DNA of 64,000 bases from Adiantum capillus-veneris (taxonomy: Eukaryota > Streptophyta > Polypodiopsida > Polypodiales > Pteridaceae). This document shows, in pieces, positions 11,549-23,010 of this stretch. Within the stretch, counting starts at the first letter, position 1; the number at the start of each line of letters is the position of its first letter. The position numbers and the translations under genes were made by a program. The notes under the pieces were generated by a model. That model did no database searches and was not told where the DNA came from. It saw only the letters and a list, made by a program, of their open reading frames with translations. The stretch is taken from the NCBI GenBank assembly GCA_014529385.2, contig CM043953.1, positions 99,141,342 to 99,205,341 of the forward strand. The letters run 5' to 3'.

Positions 11549-11747
11549 GGAGATGCTTTATGGCAAAACATTCTTCGGCACAAGAACAAATAACTCTCTT
11601 GAAAGCTTCTCATTTAGTTTCCAATGGTGCGTCATATTGAAGCTTTGTCATCCATAACTTTTGCTCAACCATTTCCATGTACATTGGTGCATGTTTGAAA
11701 TCCATACATAGTGATAATTTCTCTTTCCTTTGGCTGAGATTATCATG

Positions 11748-12113
11748 CTAAGTTGCTTCTCCACATGAAAGGTCAATACATAAGGTCTGATGGTCGGAAT
11801 CCAAGGTCCACTGGCCAAACATAAAACTCTTTATGCGATACATGATGGCTTTGGAGAGTAGCACATAGTCAATCACACTATCCCCATTATGTTTTCTATG
11901 TGTAAATCCATTGGTTTCACTCCATAAAGATACACCATTGGCAATGAGCATACCCGTGCTATTACACATGTATAAAAGTAACATTCCACAGTGATCTGGC
12001 TCTTTCTCATCCATTGAAGTACGATCATACAAGTGAACTTCCTCCAAGTCCCTTAAAATGTATGGTGTATCAAATTGTTGAGTATCGGCTGAAAGCATGG
12101 TTTGGTGGTACAA
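11748..12113 (-). pseudogene. LINE apurinic-like endonuclease, C-terminal half
   Basis: The 121-codon frame has the late motifs of the exonuclease/endonuclease/phosphatase fold: DRTSMDE, LLLYMCNSTGMLIANGVSLW, GDSVIDYVLLS and the terminal SDHQTL His box. The N-terminal catalytic Asn and Glu motifs are missing because the element breaks off at about 12113. This domain nicks target DNA to start LINE insertion. The boundary to RT (11549-11747) contains frameshifts and stops. Confidence 0.8.
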
Positions 12114-12297
12114 TATGCACTGTCAAGGACACTACTTTTTTTGGGTAGAAAATTAGCCTTTTTTGGGAAAGTCTTTTTTATCCACTTTATTGGGAAATTC
12201 ATTTTTATCTTCTTTTGGGGATTTCTTTTGTGTCCAAAAAAGAAACGTTTGGTTTGTAACAGCATAGTCCTATGTAATGATTATAGACGAGTCATGG

Positions 12298-12299
<2 letters not shown>

Positions 12300-12354
<55 letters not shown>
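12300..12354 (+). repeat. (TC)n microsatellite
   Basis: Pure (TC)n of about 55 bp between the LINE and the transposase relic. The flanking 12114-12300 has T-rich sequence with no gene. Confidence 0.95.
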
Positions 12355-12357
<3 letters not shown>

Positions 12358-12698
12358 TGTCTTTCTTCCTCGTTCACGACATAGCCAATTCTGTAGTTGT
12401 AGCTCTTTACCTCTCTACACTACCCACACTCTTTCTAGCATGGAATCACAAATTGACCAGAGAAGAAAACTTGTTATCCTAGCATGGAGAATATGCAAGG
12501 CTGCGTAAACATGGATAATCCTCAAGGCATGGAATTCACAACTACTTCTCCTGGCATGGTGAATGAGCAAGGCTGCCAAACAGGGATTGGACTATGGAGA
12601 GGAATGCAAATGTTCAAAGCATGGACACCGCTTCTATGCATGAGTATTGGGCTGTTAAGAAACAAGAATAGAGAAGACAAGAAAAAGAAAGTAGCAAG

Positions 12699-13275
12699 TT
12701 GCAAGATCCATCTTTAATGGATGAAGCCAAATCAAGAAAGCAAATTTGTTCAGCTATGGTGCAGACACTAGGGCTTACAAGAAGTATCCAGACAGAGTTA
12801 TTCCAACAACTCTTGCTTCATCCTGCTTTTAAGGATCTGCAAACATCAACAGCTAATGTTGAAAGCACTCTTCTATCTAACATCGGTAACACCCTCAGCT
12901 AGCTCAAGGTGCCCCGCTCAACAGATAAGTTCTTCTTGAAGAGATCTTCTTTGACGATGGTAATGAATAATACTGATGGCACAACACAAATGAACCATAC
13001 AAGGATAGCAGGTATTTTGGGTGTTCATCAGAGAAAAATTGCTGTAACCAGTTATCATCTTGAGATTAAAGATGATGAGGAAGTTTTACCATTGAGTGCA
13101 TGTCAAAGACAATTGCCTCAAGGTAACATTGTCACAGGTGAAGTAAGAGATCTAGTTTATGTCTTTTGGAGCTCAGAGACTCAAGTTTTGCCCAACAAAA
13201 AGGACATATGTCGGAAGAGGATTGGAAGAAAAAAGTGTTGTCAAACATCCAATGCATCTTCTCGACAACTCTCAA
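12699..13275 (+). pseudogene. DDE-transposase-like pseudogene, 5' exon
   Basis: One plus-strand frame runs from 12699 to about 13245, interrupted by a single TAG at 12900-12902. It contains a helical segment (QTELFQQLLLHPAFKDL), a short RIAGILGVHQRKIAVTSYHL stretch that looks like a helix-turn-helix, and VLPNKKDICRKRIGRK. One extra A in the A-run near 13237 shifts the frame; beyond it the shifted frame reads HPMHLLDNSQ up to the splice donor CAA|GTAAAT at 13276. The family is defined by the motifs in the 3' exon. Frame-coherent sequence upstream of 12699 (from about 12484) may belong to it but is unclear. Confidence 0.6.
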
Positions 13276-14246
13276 GTAAATTCAACCGTTGCTAATGTCT
13301 TTTGTGCCTCTCTATTTTCTCAGGTGTAATGTACTCTACTTATAGTACTTGAAGGTATTCCATTTGTTTTACCTCATACAGCCTCTAGTAACTTGCTGAA
13401 GGTATATCATTTGGTACATATAGCAACCTAAGGTATAATAGTAGCTATATTAATATGAAGGTACTCCATTGTTATACCTTACAATGCCCTATGCTTCCAT
13501 GCTAGCACTTTTCATGTGATTGGAGTACCCTATAATAATGTTCATAGGTCCTTCATCTACCCTATACTACCATATAAGGTACACCATAGTACATTCCATC
13601 TGATTGGAGTACTCTATAGAACCTTGTGATGTAGGACAAAGTAAATTTATCTGCCATATAGTAGCATGTTATATAGAGCACCCTAAAAGGTACTAAAGAG
13701 TACCCTATAATTTCATGTTATGTACTACATGATATCCCCATCCACCCTATAGCATTACTCAAGGTACTCTATAGTACATTTCCTAGTACAAAACAAAAAT
13801 ATCTTTCACTGATAAAGTCTTATAGTACCAAAATTGGTACTATAATACATCAAATTGGTACTTTATGGCATCCACCCTGTGCCACCATTTAAGGTACTCT
13901 TTAAGACATTTCCAAACTATTTTCAAACTTGGTACTGAACAGTACCAAATTGGTACTCTACCGCACCAAATAGTAAAGTACCATATAGCTAATGTCTTAC
14001 TATACCAAATCTGGTACTCTACAAAATCTGATTACTGTACTCTACCAAATGTACCGAAATTGGTACTGTACATGACCAAATGGTATTGTACTATATCAAA
14101 TGGTACCGTACAAAATGGCTAATATTTTATAGCCCCACCGTTTTGGTATTTTACAGTCCCACATTTGCTTATGTACTATACCAAATGGTACTGTACAAAA
14201 TGGCTAATATTTTACTCTCATAAGCTATTTTGTTTTAATGTCACAG
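13276..14246 (+). other. 971-bp spliceosomal intron rich in GGTAC/GTACC
   Basis: The donor GTAAAT (13276) and acceptor TTTTAATGTCACAG (ending 14246) join HPMHLLDNSQ to VELYQRFKRAHPK in the same phase. The intron is filled with degenerate GGTACT, TTGGTAC and ACCAAAT words, including self-complementary stretches such as CCAAATTGG. The 974-bp intron of the phosphatase-like gene at 45153-46126 is filled with the same words. Confidence 0.7.
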
Positions 14247-15938
14247 GTTGAGTTGTACCAAAGATTCAAGAGGGCCCATCCAAAAGTGGAAATTTCTCTT
14301 AGATGTTTTGAGGCTTTAAAGCCTTATTTTGTTCGAAAATTGAAGGAGCGATACACATGTTGCTGTGTATATCATGTCCAAATGATATATTTTAAAGAGG
14401 CATTTAATCAGATGCAACAAAACAAGCTTGGGCATCATGGAAAGGATCATGCTTGCACATGTTCCATTTGTTGCAGCGATGGTTCATGTAAGTGTACTGC
14501 AAACCAATCAGTGTGTCATAGCATCACTGATATGTGGGAATCACTTTTATGTCCAAAGGCTCAAGATGCAGAATACTATGCAAAAAAATGCATGTTTGGG
14601 GATTGCTGTAGATGTGACATAAACAGGTTGACATTGTGTCCTGATGAGATTTCAGTGGATAGTGGGGAGGTCACTGTGAAAATCTTCACAGATGTTTCAA
14701 TTGGCAAGTTGACGCAGGTGGGTCTGAGAAAAAAAGAAAGGACTTGGTAGTGCAATGAATCAGAAGCTCTACTTTTATTGACCTATTCTCATCTCATCTT
14801 AAGAGCTTCATCAAGCATAACTATATATTTCGGTGGCAAGCACAACAATTTAAAGAGTGGTTACTCAAGTTTCCATCAGATGTTGTTGTTTTGGTCATCA
14901 ACTTTGTCTAGAATTATCAATTTAAAATACAAAATGAGATATAATCCATGCACTAGTGGTCTAATTAGGTTACGATACTTGTTCACATTACTTATATGAG
15001 AAATGAAGGAGGTGGTGTTGAAAAGACACTCCATTTTTACATATCTGATGATATGTTGTATGACACTCTATTTGTATAGCATTGTTTTATTCTTCATGAC
15101 AAGTGGTTGAAACAAAAAGGCCATTCTTTACGACATCATTGGGTGTGGTCAGATGGTGCAGCGTCTTAGTTTAAAGCACGAAGACCTTTCTACTTTGTGG
15201 CTAGGTATTATTGGTTGACAGGTCAATAGATGATGCATAACTTTTGAGCATCAGGATATGGAAAAGGCGAGCACGATGGAGCAGGGGCAGTCATAAAGGA
15301 AACCCTCACTCATGAGGAGTTAAAACTAGATGGCTGGTCGAGGGCTAGCCTATGAAGTCTGTAGCTGATGTAGTCAACTATCTAAATGAAACATTTCAAC
15401 ATAGATCCAGTACACAAAGAGATTTTTGGCTAGTTTCCAAGAATGATGTGCGATGCAATGTCCAATGGGATTGTCAGCGTATTATAGGCTCATTATCATT
15501 TCATTGCATTGATGGATATTCGCAAGATAATCCATGCGCTCTATGATATCTGACACTCTCATGTTTTTGTGATTCATATATGTCTGGGCAATCGAGAAGA
15601 TGCAAGAATGGACAACATGTAGAAGAATGGAAATATCTGATAGTCTAACCATTACTGGAATTAGATGACCCTTGCAGTGATGAAGACAATGATTCTGAAG
15701 AAACTAACAGTTCTGATTTCAATTTGCCAATGCAAAATGTCTCTAACCTCCCCATGTATGAAGGGAACCCTGATTGTTTGTGTGGATTGTTTTCAATTGA
15801 TGACAACTTTGCAGTCAAGGCAGCAGAGAAAGGACATGATTTCTATCTGATCAAATGCACCAAAAAGATGTACCAGATAGTGAAGGCACAAAAGGATGCA
15901 TGGTACAAGAAAATTGTTAGAGGGGGTAAAGTAGTTTA
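14247..15938 (+). pseudogene. DDE-transposase-like pseudogene, 3' exon with catalytic motifs
   Basis: The first segment (to 14750) contains SLRCFEALKPYFVRKLKERY followed by Cys clusters (TCCC, CTCSICC, CKC, CCRC) like a zinc-binding region. After a frameshift near 14750-14800 one frame continues to about 15350: SDVVVLVINFV then a stop then NYQ (family DFAENY, first acidic residue), HHWVWSDGAAS (second) at about 15137-15166, RRPFYFVARY and SGYGKGEHDGAGA (third) at about 15249-15290. The last part (15352-15938) has DVRCNVQWDCQRIIGSL and SCFCDSYMSGQSRRCKNG. Related proteins are known from repeats of animals and non-seed plants; I cannot assign a named superfamily. At least eight in-frame stops make it a pseudogene. 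Confidence 0.65.
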
Positions 15939-16184
15939 AGGCTTGTACTATGGCCAAGTTGAAGGTAGTTTTGATACATACAACCTTCTAGATCATACAC
16001 CTCTAGTTATGATCTACTCACACCTTGTTAACCACCGGCGTCCACTTCTAGTAGTCATGGGCCGGGCTTGTCGGTCCAATAGGAAAAGGGTAAGAGTGAT
16101 CGCCGATGAGAGGTGCACTCTAACAGGAACATTCAATGGTTAGTTGGCTAAGCATGGGCGCACAGATGTGAATGGGCAAGCTCG

Positions 16185-16192
16185 TATAAAAG
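16185..16192 (+). promoter_or_regulatory. TATA box of RLX-1 LTR
   Basis: TATAAAAG in the context GCTCGTATAAAAGTCACC, upstream of a CT-rich leader. A good match to the plant TATA consensus and suitably placed for an LTR promoter reading right. Confidence 0.6.
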
Positions 16193-16294
16193 TCACCTAA
16201 ACCTAAAAATCACTCATTCTCTCATTTGTGCAATTGAAAGGTGCTCTTTATCCATCTCCATCTTCTTCTTCATCTCCTTATGTGTGTGCATGTA

Positions 16295-16411
<117 letters not shown>

Positions 16412-16432
16412 ATTGCGATGGCACGATGGCGG

Positions 16433-16607
16433 TGTGAGCGGGATGAAAACACACACAGTGCCTCTATAATGACCCGACACACACTCTTGGGAAGATACAC
16501 ACACACACTATGGGGCACCACTCGGCTTAGACAACACACCTGGCCGAGACAGGGAACACACCTTTGGAGTGAGAGGAGAGAGACTATCCACTTGCCCACT
16601 CCACACA

Positions 16608-16642
<35 letters not shown>

Positions 16643-17588
16643 CCAAAAAACTCAGCTCAAAAGAGGAGAATTTCTGATGTTTAGATACAATTGAGCTTGG
16701 GCTGACACCAATGGGGCAAATAGCTCACACAATATGGGTAAAATAAGCAAGATACAATCACAAACTAGAGCAGAAACTTCGCTCATAGGAGAAACTTACA
16801 CAGAAAAAAAGCAGGAAAAGAGTGAGGAATTTGGAAAAATGGACAGCACCATCGCGTCCGGAATGGCCCAAAACCCCAGTCTACAATGTCAAAGTGCTCA
16901 AATCCGACCTCGGATGAGCAGTTTACGGCCAAAACAAGCTCCAAAATGAGCAAAAAAACACACCTGCGGCTGTTCCTCCTCTCTTCTCCACGTTTTTTCT
17001 GGCCCTCTCTCTGTTTTTTCAGTTCCCACACTTAGCTTTATTAGTTGGGCACCCTTGGCCTTTTAGATGACCTCAAACGGACCCCGAACAGGCCAAAAAC
17101 TGACCTCGCAGTGCATAGTTGTCACCTTTTTGCATCATCCGCACACCTGGCACTCAGTTTTTCCAAATAATGCATCCCAAAACCACGTGAAGTGGCCCCA
17201 AAAAGTGGTCCTCATGATGACCTTTCTGCATAAGTATCACAAGAAAACACCCACGTCGTGTCCATACTTCTCCGCGTGCAAGTATTGACCCCGTTCGACC
17301 TCCTGACGCCACTCGATGCCATCTGACGCACCTGCTTACCTCATGTCATCGGCCCGCGGATAGCTTCCTCGAGAAGTTTTACACGCTACCAACTCCTCCT
17401 TATTGTAGAAAAAGCACATTGGTACTGGTAATATTGAAAATCGATGCACTATGTACACCCTGTCCTACCTGTACACATGTGGGCCCCATGTAACCACCTG
17501 GCTATGGAAAATGGGCAAACCTTTATTTGATGCACCATGCATGTATATGTTCATATGCGCAATCCCTTGCTCCAAAAAAATCCTGACA
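16433..17588 (-). repeat. Gypsy-1 3' LTR
   Basis: A direct repeat of 24000-25159, 1156 bp. It contains (CA)n at about 16610-16640 and starts TG and ends CA. By eye the two LTRs differ at scattered bases and small indels (for example GAGGAATTT against GAGGAAATTT near 16828 and 24397), so the insertion is fairly recent compared with the other elements here. Confidence 0.95.
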
Positions 17589-17610
17589 TAATTTGCCCAT
17601 CCCCTAGCCA
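17589..17610 (-). promoter_or_regulatory. Gypsy-1 polypurine tract
   Basis: On the minus strand GGCTAGGGGATGGGCAAATTA lies immediately before the 3' LTR start TGTCAGG. This position and composition fit the plus-strand primer of an LTR element. Confidence 0.65.
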
Positions 17611-17699
17611 TGATCAGCAGCAGCAAAGAGAGATATGAGACTCGCCGCATCACAGGTCTCCTCATCCCTCACCAACACTGCTTGATCCACAGACAGCTC

Positions 17700-18290
17700 A
17701 TCTTGCTCCACCATCATCAATCTAGCATGATACAATTTAAGATGCAATCCATTTACCCTTGAATTATGTAGAACACCATCCAGGCTAGCCAGCTAATATG
17801 TGCCATTTGGAAAACACTCCACTACCTTGAAAGGGCCTTCCCACTTAATTTGAAACTTCTTTTGGAAGGTGTTGTCCAGCTTACTGTTGTAGCGCAAAAC
17901 CAAGTCATGTTTCTTGATACCCTTACTTTTGACCTTTTCATTTATCTTTGCCAAATCCTTATCCTGCATCTGCCCATAATGCTCCAATGCGCTCATCCTA
18001 TCCAACTGGACCTCTTGTAACTGCAAGAGCCTCTCTTTGAATGCATCACTAGGCGGCCCAAGCAACTTCTCTAACATCTTGACCGCAGGCAACTCTACCT
18101 CCACAGGCAATAGTGCTTCCTTTCCATACACCAAATGAAATGGAGTAAACCCTGTACCTGTCTTCACCGAAGTACGGTAAGCCCATAATGCACTAGGAAA
18201 TTCCAAATCCCAATTCTTTCCTTAGTGCTCTGTCACTTTAGAAAGAATTTGTACCAACTCACCATTGAATCTTTCATTTAATCCATTACA
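17700..18290 (-). pseudogene. Gypsy-1 integrase, C-terminal part
   Basis: The longest segment, 18206-17793, contains FPSALWAYRTSVKTGTGFTP, FHLVYGKEALLPVEVELPA and, near the end, KWEGPFKVVECFPNGTY, the C-terminal DNA-binding part of Gypsy integrases. Upstream, 18290-18206 holds the catalytic Glu region (NGLNERFNGE) behind a TAG where the family has Gln, and there is a second stop (TAA) at about 18222. Both stops are consistent with C-to-T change. The coding region fades out toward the polypurine tract. Confidence 0.85.
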
Positions 18291-19904
18291 CTACGGGTAA
18301 TAAGGAGTGGTATGATGGTGCCTAATCTTCATCTTTGTGCATAAGAAGTCTAGTAGTTTAGCTCTAAATCCTGGCCCCTTATTTGAAAGTAGCTCTAATG
18401 GCACCCCAAACTTGCAACATATTTCATCATACACAAATTTTGCCACATCCTTTGCAGTGATCTGTTTTACTGCTATAGCCTCTGCCCATCTAGAGAGATA
18501 CTCCACTGCCGTCAAGATATAGCTTTTTCCCCTACTTGTGATAGGTGACGGGCCTATTGCATCAATCCCCCACTTTTCAAACACATCAAACGCCATAATG
18601 GTTTTTCGTAGCTCTGGCTTCAACACTCTCTTCCCAAATGCTTGACACCTATTGCAAGACCTACACCAATGGTGAACATCCTTGTGCAAACTAGGCCATA
18701 CATACCCCTCTTGCAAAATCTTATGCAAGGTGATCTTTAGAGCAAAATGGCCACCACATGCGCCTTCATGATTCTCTTCCAACACTCTGTAAAGCTTCTC
18801 CCGCCAAGGTACACGTCTCAACACGAGTTCAGCCCCTTTCATGTATAAGACATCACCAATCAATTTGTACCTGTATGCTCTACGCACAAAGCCATACTTC
18901 TTAGACTTCTGAATCTCCTTTGGAATGATTCCTGTTAGCAAAAACTTCTCTTCTTGAGCCAAACTTTCCCGGCCATGATAAAGAGGTAAAGTGATCCTCA
19001 ACACAAATAGCTCCCCAATCATGCCTTGAGCTGCTTCATGTGCCTCTCCATTTAGAGCACGTTCAATGTGTCTGATGATCCATGCTTCCAACTTTTTTAA
19101 CAGGCCTTTGATTCTGAAACACATTTCCTTCAATGAGCTGTTCTTGCTCTTCCACACACCCAGCACTTGCTTCACCACTAACAAGGCATCACCTTTTATG
19201 CTCAACCTTCTAACCCCATGCTTCAAACAAATGTGTAATCCAGCTTCCAACGTAGCATATTCAGCCTCATTGTTACTATGCGCATCCAACTTGAACCCTC
19301 TCTTGCATACTAGCTTCCCCTCTGGATCATAAAATGCTATACCCCCTGAAGCTGCATCATGGCTCTTTCTGTATGAACCATCAAAGAACAACACATGTGC
19401 ATTGCTGATTTGTGGCACTTCTTCAACTACCTTTCTCACCACCTCTTCCTTAACAATAAGGGGATTCTCCTTGTAGGTCAACAAATCAGCTAGGGTAGCC
19501 CTTGTACTATCTTCCACTAGAAAAGAGAACTCAAACTCTTGCAGCTCAATTACCCATTTCTTGACCACATTTGACATGTTAGTACCATTAATTAACTGTG
19601 GCAAAAAGGCATAACTCGCCAAGAAAACAAAAGGTCGTGGTAGCAAATAATGATGAAATCTTCGACAAGCAAATATTACACTAGCCATCACTAGCTCTAC
19701 TTCTGAGAACTTTCTCTCCGCTACCAACTTCACTCGGCTTGCACAATACATTGGCCTCATATAATGGCTACCCTTCCCCTTTTGCAATAGCATGGCTCCA
19801 ATGGCATCATCCCCTACTGAGGGATTTACATAAAAAACTTTCTCCCAATCAGGAGCATGCATGGCTGACAACCCCCCTAACACCTCTTTCACCTCTTGAA
19901 ACAC
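18291..19904 (-). pseudogene. Gypsy-1 RNase H, second RNase H and integrase N-terminus
   Basis: A long open frame of 537 codons. Residues 1-150 are the RT-linked RNase H (SEVELVMASVIFACRRFHHY). Residues about 170-300 form a second, plant-type RNase H (VLFFDGSYRKS, NNEAEYATLEAGL, KGDALLVVKQ). Then come the integrase HHCC zinc motif (HEGACGGHFA...CRSCNRC) and the catalytic core (KWGIDAIGPS). The second core Asp is replaced: LSNKGPGF instead of SDxG. It ends at a stop after TTPYYP. The domain order is that of Tat-lineage Gypsy elements. Confidence 0.92.
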
Positions 19905-21073
19905 TTATTCACACTTGTCATCCCATTGCAATGGATCATGCTTTGCCACTTGTTGTAATGGATAAAGAATCTGAGAAGACAATGGAATAAACCTTGCCAT
20001 GTACTTCACTTTGTGTATAAAGGTTGCCAATTGCTTCGTACTCGTAGGTGATGGAAGAAGAATAATACACTTAACCTTATCTCGATCAGCCTCAATGCCA
20101 TTTTCTGACACCATATGACCCAATAACTTCACCCTTGGCTGTGCTAGATGACATTTCTTTGGATTTAGTTGTCCTCCACATTCATCATATCGAGCCAATA
20201 CCATCTGCAACTTCTCATGGTGTTCAGCCCTACTGCTATAAACACAGAAGTCATCGTAAAAGCTTTAACACAACTACCAATGAATGGTTCCAACACCCAA
20301 TTTGCTCTCTCTTGATAGAAGGAAGGTCCATTTGACAACCCAAATGGCAATACTGTGTAGCAATAGCAGCCCCATGGCGTAATAAAAGTGGTCTTTGTGC
20401 GGTCTTTAAGAGCAATCTTCAATTGAAAATAGAATAAAAAACCATCACACACACTGTACCTCTCATAACCTGCCACTGAATCCAAGATCTGATCGATGAA
20501 TGGAAGAGGATATGGGTTCTTCTTAGTGGCTGTGTTTAAGGGTTTAAAATCTACACAAATTCTCCACTTCCCATCATTCTTTGGATTGACTACAACTGGA
20601 CTCACCCATTCTGTGGTCTCCACAAGGACTATGAACCCTGCCTTCAACAACTTGTCCACCTCTTCTCGCAAGGCTTCCATTTGCTCTTGACCCATCCTTC
20701 TTAGCCTTTGCCGCACTGGCTTAGCACCTTCTTTCAGCTCTATATGCATCTCTTCGCCCTTGAACCCTCTGATCTCTTCATATGAAGTAATGAACAAATC
20801 AGGAAAACTAGCCAGCATGTGCAAATATATATCCTTCTCCATAGCTGAGAGGTCTCCACTGATCATTTGTGTCATCAATTCCTGCTTCTTTGACAACTCA
20901 ACCTTGGTTTGCATCAGCCCTTCAATCACTTCATAAGGGCCTTCACTTTCATCTTCAACCTCATTCGCAAATGCAACTAAACCAAACTCTTGGATTTCTT
21001 TGTCCATCAAAAGAAATGCAACATCAGCATCCTCATCACTGTTGGTAGTGCTATCACTGTCCTCATCTGTCAC
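19905..21073 (-). pseudogene. Gypsy-1 reverse transcriptase, frameshifted at the active site
   Basis: 21073-20165 has the acidic linker (DSDSTTNSDEDADV), the RT start (EMHIELKEGAKPVRQRLRR), WVSPVVVNPKNDGKWRICVD and TFITPWGCYCYTVLPFGLSN. The YxDD box is out of frame: in this frame one reads AFTMTSV, but shifted by one base the minus strand reads FYDDFCVYS (20250-20261 for the YDD core), which continues as 20210-19905 (QLNPKKCHLAQPRVKLLGH). So a single-base indel next to the catalytic box killed the enzyme. A stop separates it from RNase H. Confidence 0.92.
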
Positions 21074-21124
21074 CGTGGAAGAGTCTTCATCACTAGACTC
21101 ATCCTCATCTTCATAAAGCTCCTC

Positions 21125-21679
21125 TTATCGTTTCCTTGTGTCCATATTATAAAGCTTCTTGGTACCTGTCTTTCCATAGAGGCTAATCGTACCATGTCGC
21201 CAATCTTGAACAGCTCCCACTGCACGTAACCATGGTCTGCCCAGTATAATAGGATATGCTCCCAACCCTGCTGGCATCACATGAAAATCAACCACTGCCT
21301 TTGCATCATATGCCTCCACTTCTAAGCTCTTTACAACACCCAAGAATTTTACTTTTTGATGGTTTGCCAATCTAATCCGGAAACCTGACACCCCAGCCAC
21401 TGTGAGACCCATCTTCTCAATGCATGAGTGTGTTATGACGCATATTTGGGCTCCGCCATCCACATAACCTTGTCCCAAATTTTTCCTTTTATGCCACACA
21501 TCTACTATTGGAGAAATGTCTGGTAGCTCATCCATTGCCAACACCTTTATTGAACCTCTCTCTGGCTCTTTCTCCATTGGGTTAACCATCCTCTTCCACT
21601 GTCGCTTTAGCTTAGGCACCATCTCTATAAGCTGCCCAAAAGTAACATCTGCCTTCCTGCTCGTCAGATCCTCCTTCAA
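21125..21679 (-). pseudogene. Gypsy-1 aspartic protease
   Basis: A 184-codon frame with the active-site segment GQGYVDGGAQICVIT (DGGA instead of the usual DSGA) and the later ILGRPWLRAVGAV, typical of Tat-type Gypsy proteases. The enzyme would release gag and pol products in the virus-like particle. A Lys/Arg-rich end and a stop separate it from RT. Confidence 0.85.
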
Positions 21680-21730
21680 GTCATAGCTTAATTGCCCATC
21701 CCCTAGTGGAAAATCTGAAACATGAAACTT

Positions 21731-23010
21731 TCAACGAGCTCTCCTTTTCCTCTTGGCCTTGACATCCTCGCCTTCATGGCTCTTTCCTTTCTTCTTACTA
21801 GGACCTGGGGCACTTCTTCCTTCCTTATCCTCTGTGGTCCTCTTCCCAATAGGCATCACTAATGTATCCTCTAGCTTTGATGCCTTCTCCAAGGTGATTA
21901 CACTTAGCACTTTTGTCTTTCCATTTTCCTCCTGGGTCAGTCCACTGGTTCCTTCGTCTCCCTTAATTTCGATGCCATAATCATTTGACCTAGTTAGCAC
22001 CTGTCTTGGCAATGGATACATGTCTCCCCCCATCCTTGGTGGCTTATCACATTGCGGGCTGATGTGACACAAATCTCCACAATTATAACATGTGGGCGTC
22101 TGCCTCCAAAACCTACCATTGCTTTGTCCAACACCATTCCTAGGCCTTTCTTCACCTCCTGGCTGATTTGCAAACCTCCCTCGACCTCGATTATTTCCCA
22201 CTTGACCTAGCATGTTTAGGCTGAGATTCTTCATCAAATCTACCATTTGCCTCATGTCTTGCCTTAGCCCATCATCTTGCACTGCTGTAGTGACCACTGC
22301 TGGCATAACCTGAGTAGTAACAGGAACCACTGGTTCGTGATGAACCCCTGACATGCGACCTTGTAAAGACTCTATAGGTTGAAATTCAGACCTCATGGGC
22401 AAAGACTCCACCCCTAACTGGCTCATTTTCCTCAACTTCCACTCTTTGTTCCTTGATACCTCTAGTGCATCTTCATATGTCCTAGGCTTCTTTAGCTCCA
22501 CTCTCCAACGTATATTCTCCCAAAGACCAGCTAAGAACCTGTCCTTCTTCATCATGTCAGGCGGGGGTACCTGTGGTGCTAAGGCCTTGCACATTCGCTC
22601 CCATGCCAATGAAAACTTACGTATGTACGCATCTACTGGCTCACCTTCCTTTTGCACCAAAGCCTGTACTTCTTGCCACACTTTGTCAGGATCTTCTATC
22701 TTCACAAACTCCACTTCCAACCCATGTCGTAGATTGTCCCAACTCAACCTTACAGGTGGATCAGCCACACGCAACTCCTCTTCAAATGCTTTAGACCAAC
22801 TCGTGCATCACTCTTCAAACAAATTTGGAGAAGGCGTAACATCTGCGCAGGGTCATGAATCTGGTTGCTAATGCAGGCAACCTCCATCTTTTCCAAAAAT
22901 TCTTCCACATCTTCATCACTTCTTCCATGAAACTCCGGATAAGAGAAAGCCATGGCTACCCAAGTTTCAATGCTTTGAGAACCCCTTTGAACACACGTGC
23001 AAGAACCCAA
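21731..23010 (-). pseudogene. Gypsy-1 gag with CCHC zinc knuckle
   Basis: 23010-22750 gives the gag start (MAFSYPEFHGRSDEDVEEFL), then a frameshift near 22770, then 22774-21731 with LSWDNLRHGLEVEFV, EPVDAYIRKFSLAWERMCKA, and the knuckle CYNCGDLCHISPQC (C-x2-C-x4-H-x4-C) at about 22045-22090. The end is basic (KKKGKSHEGEDVKAKRKRR). Gag forms the cytoplasmic capsid around element RNA. Confidence 0.9.

Noticed and set aside
12102-12482. Phe-rich 126-codon frame resembling a membrane protein
   Set aside because: It spans T-rich sequence and the (TC)n tract, starting within the LINE's truncated end.
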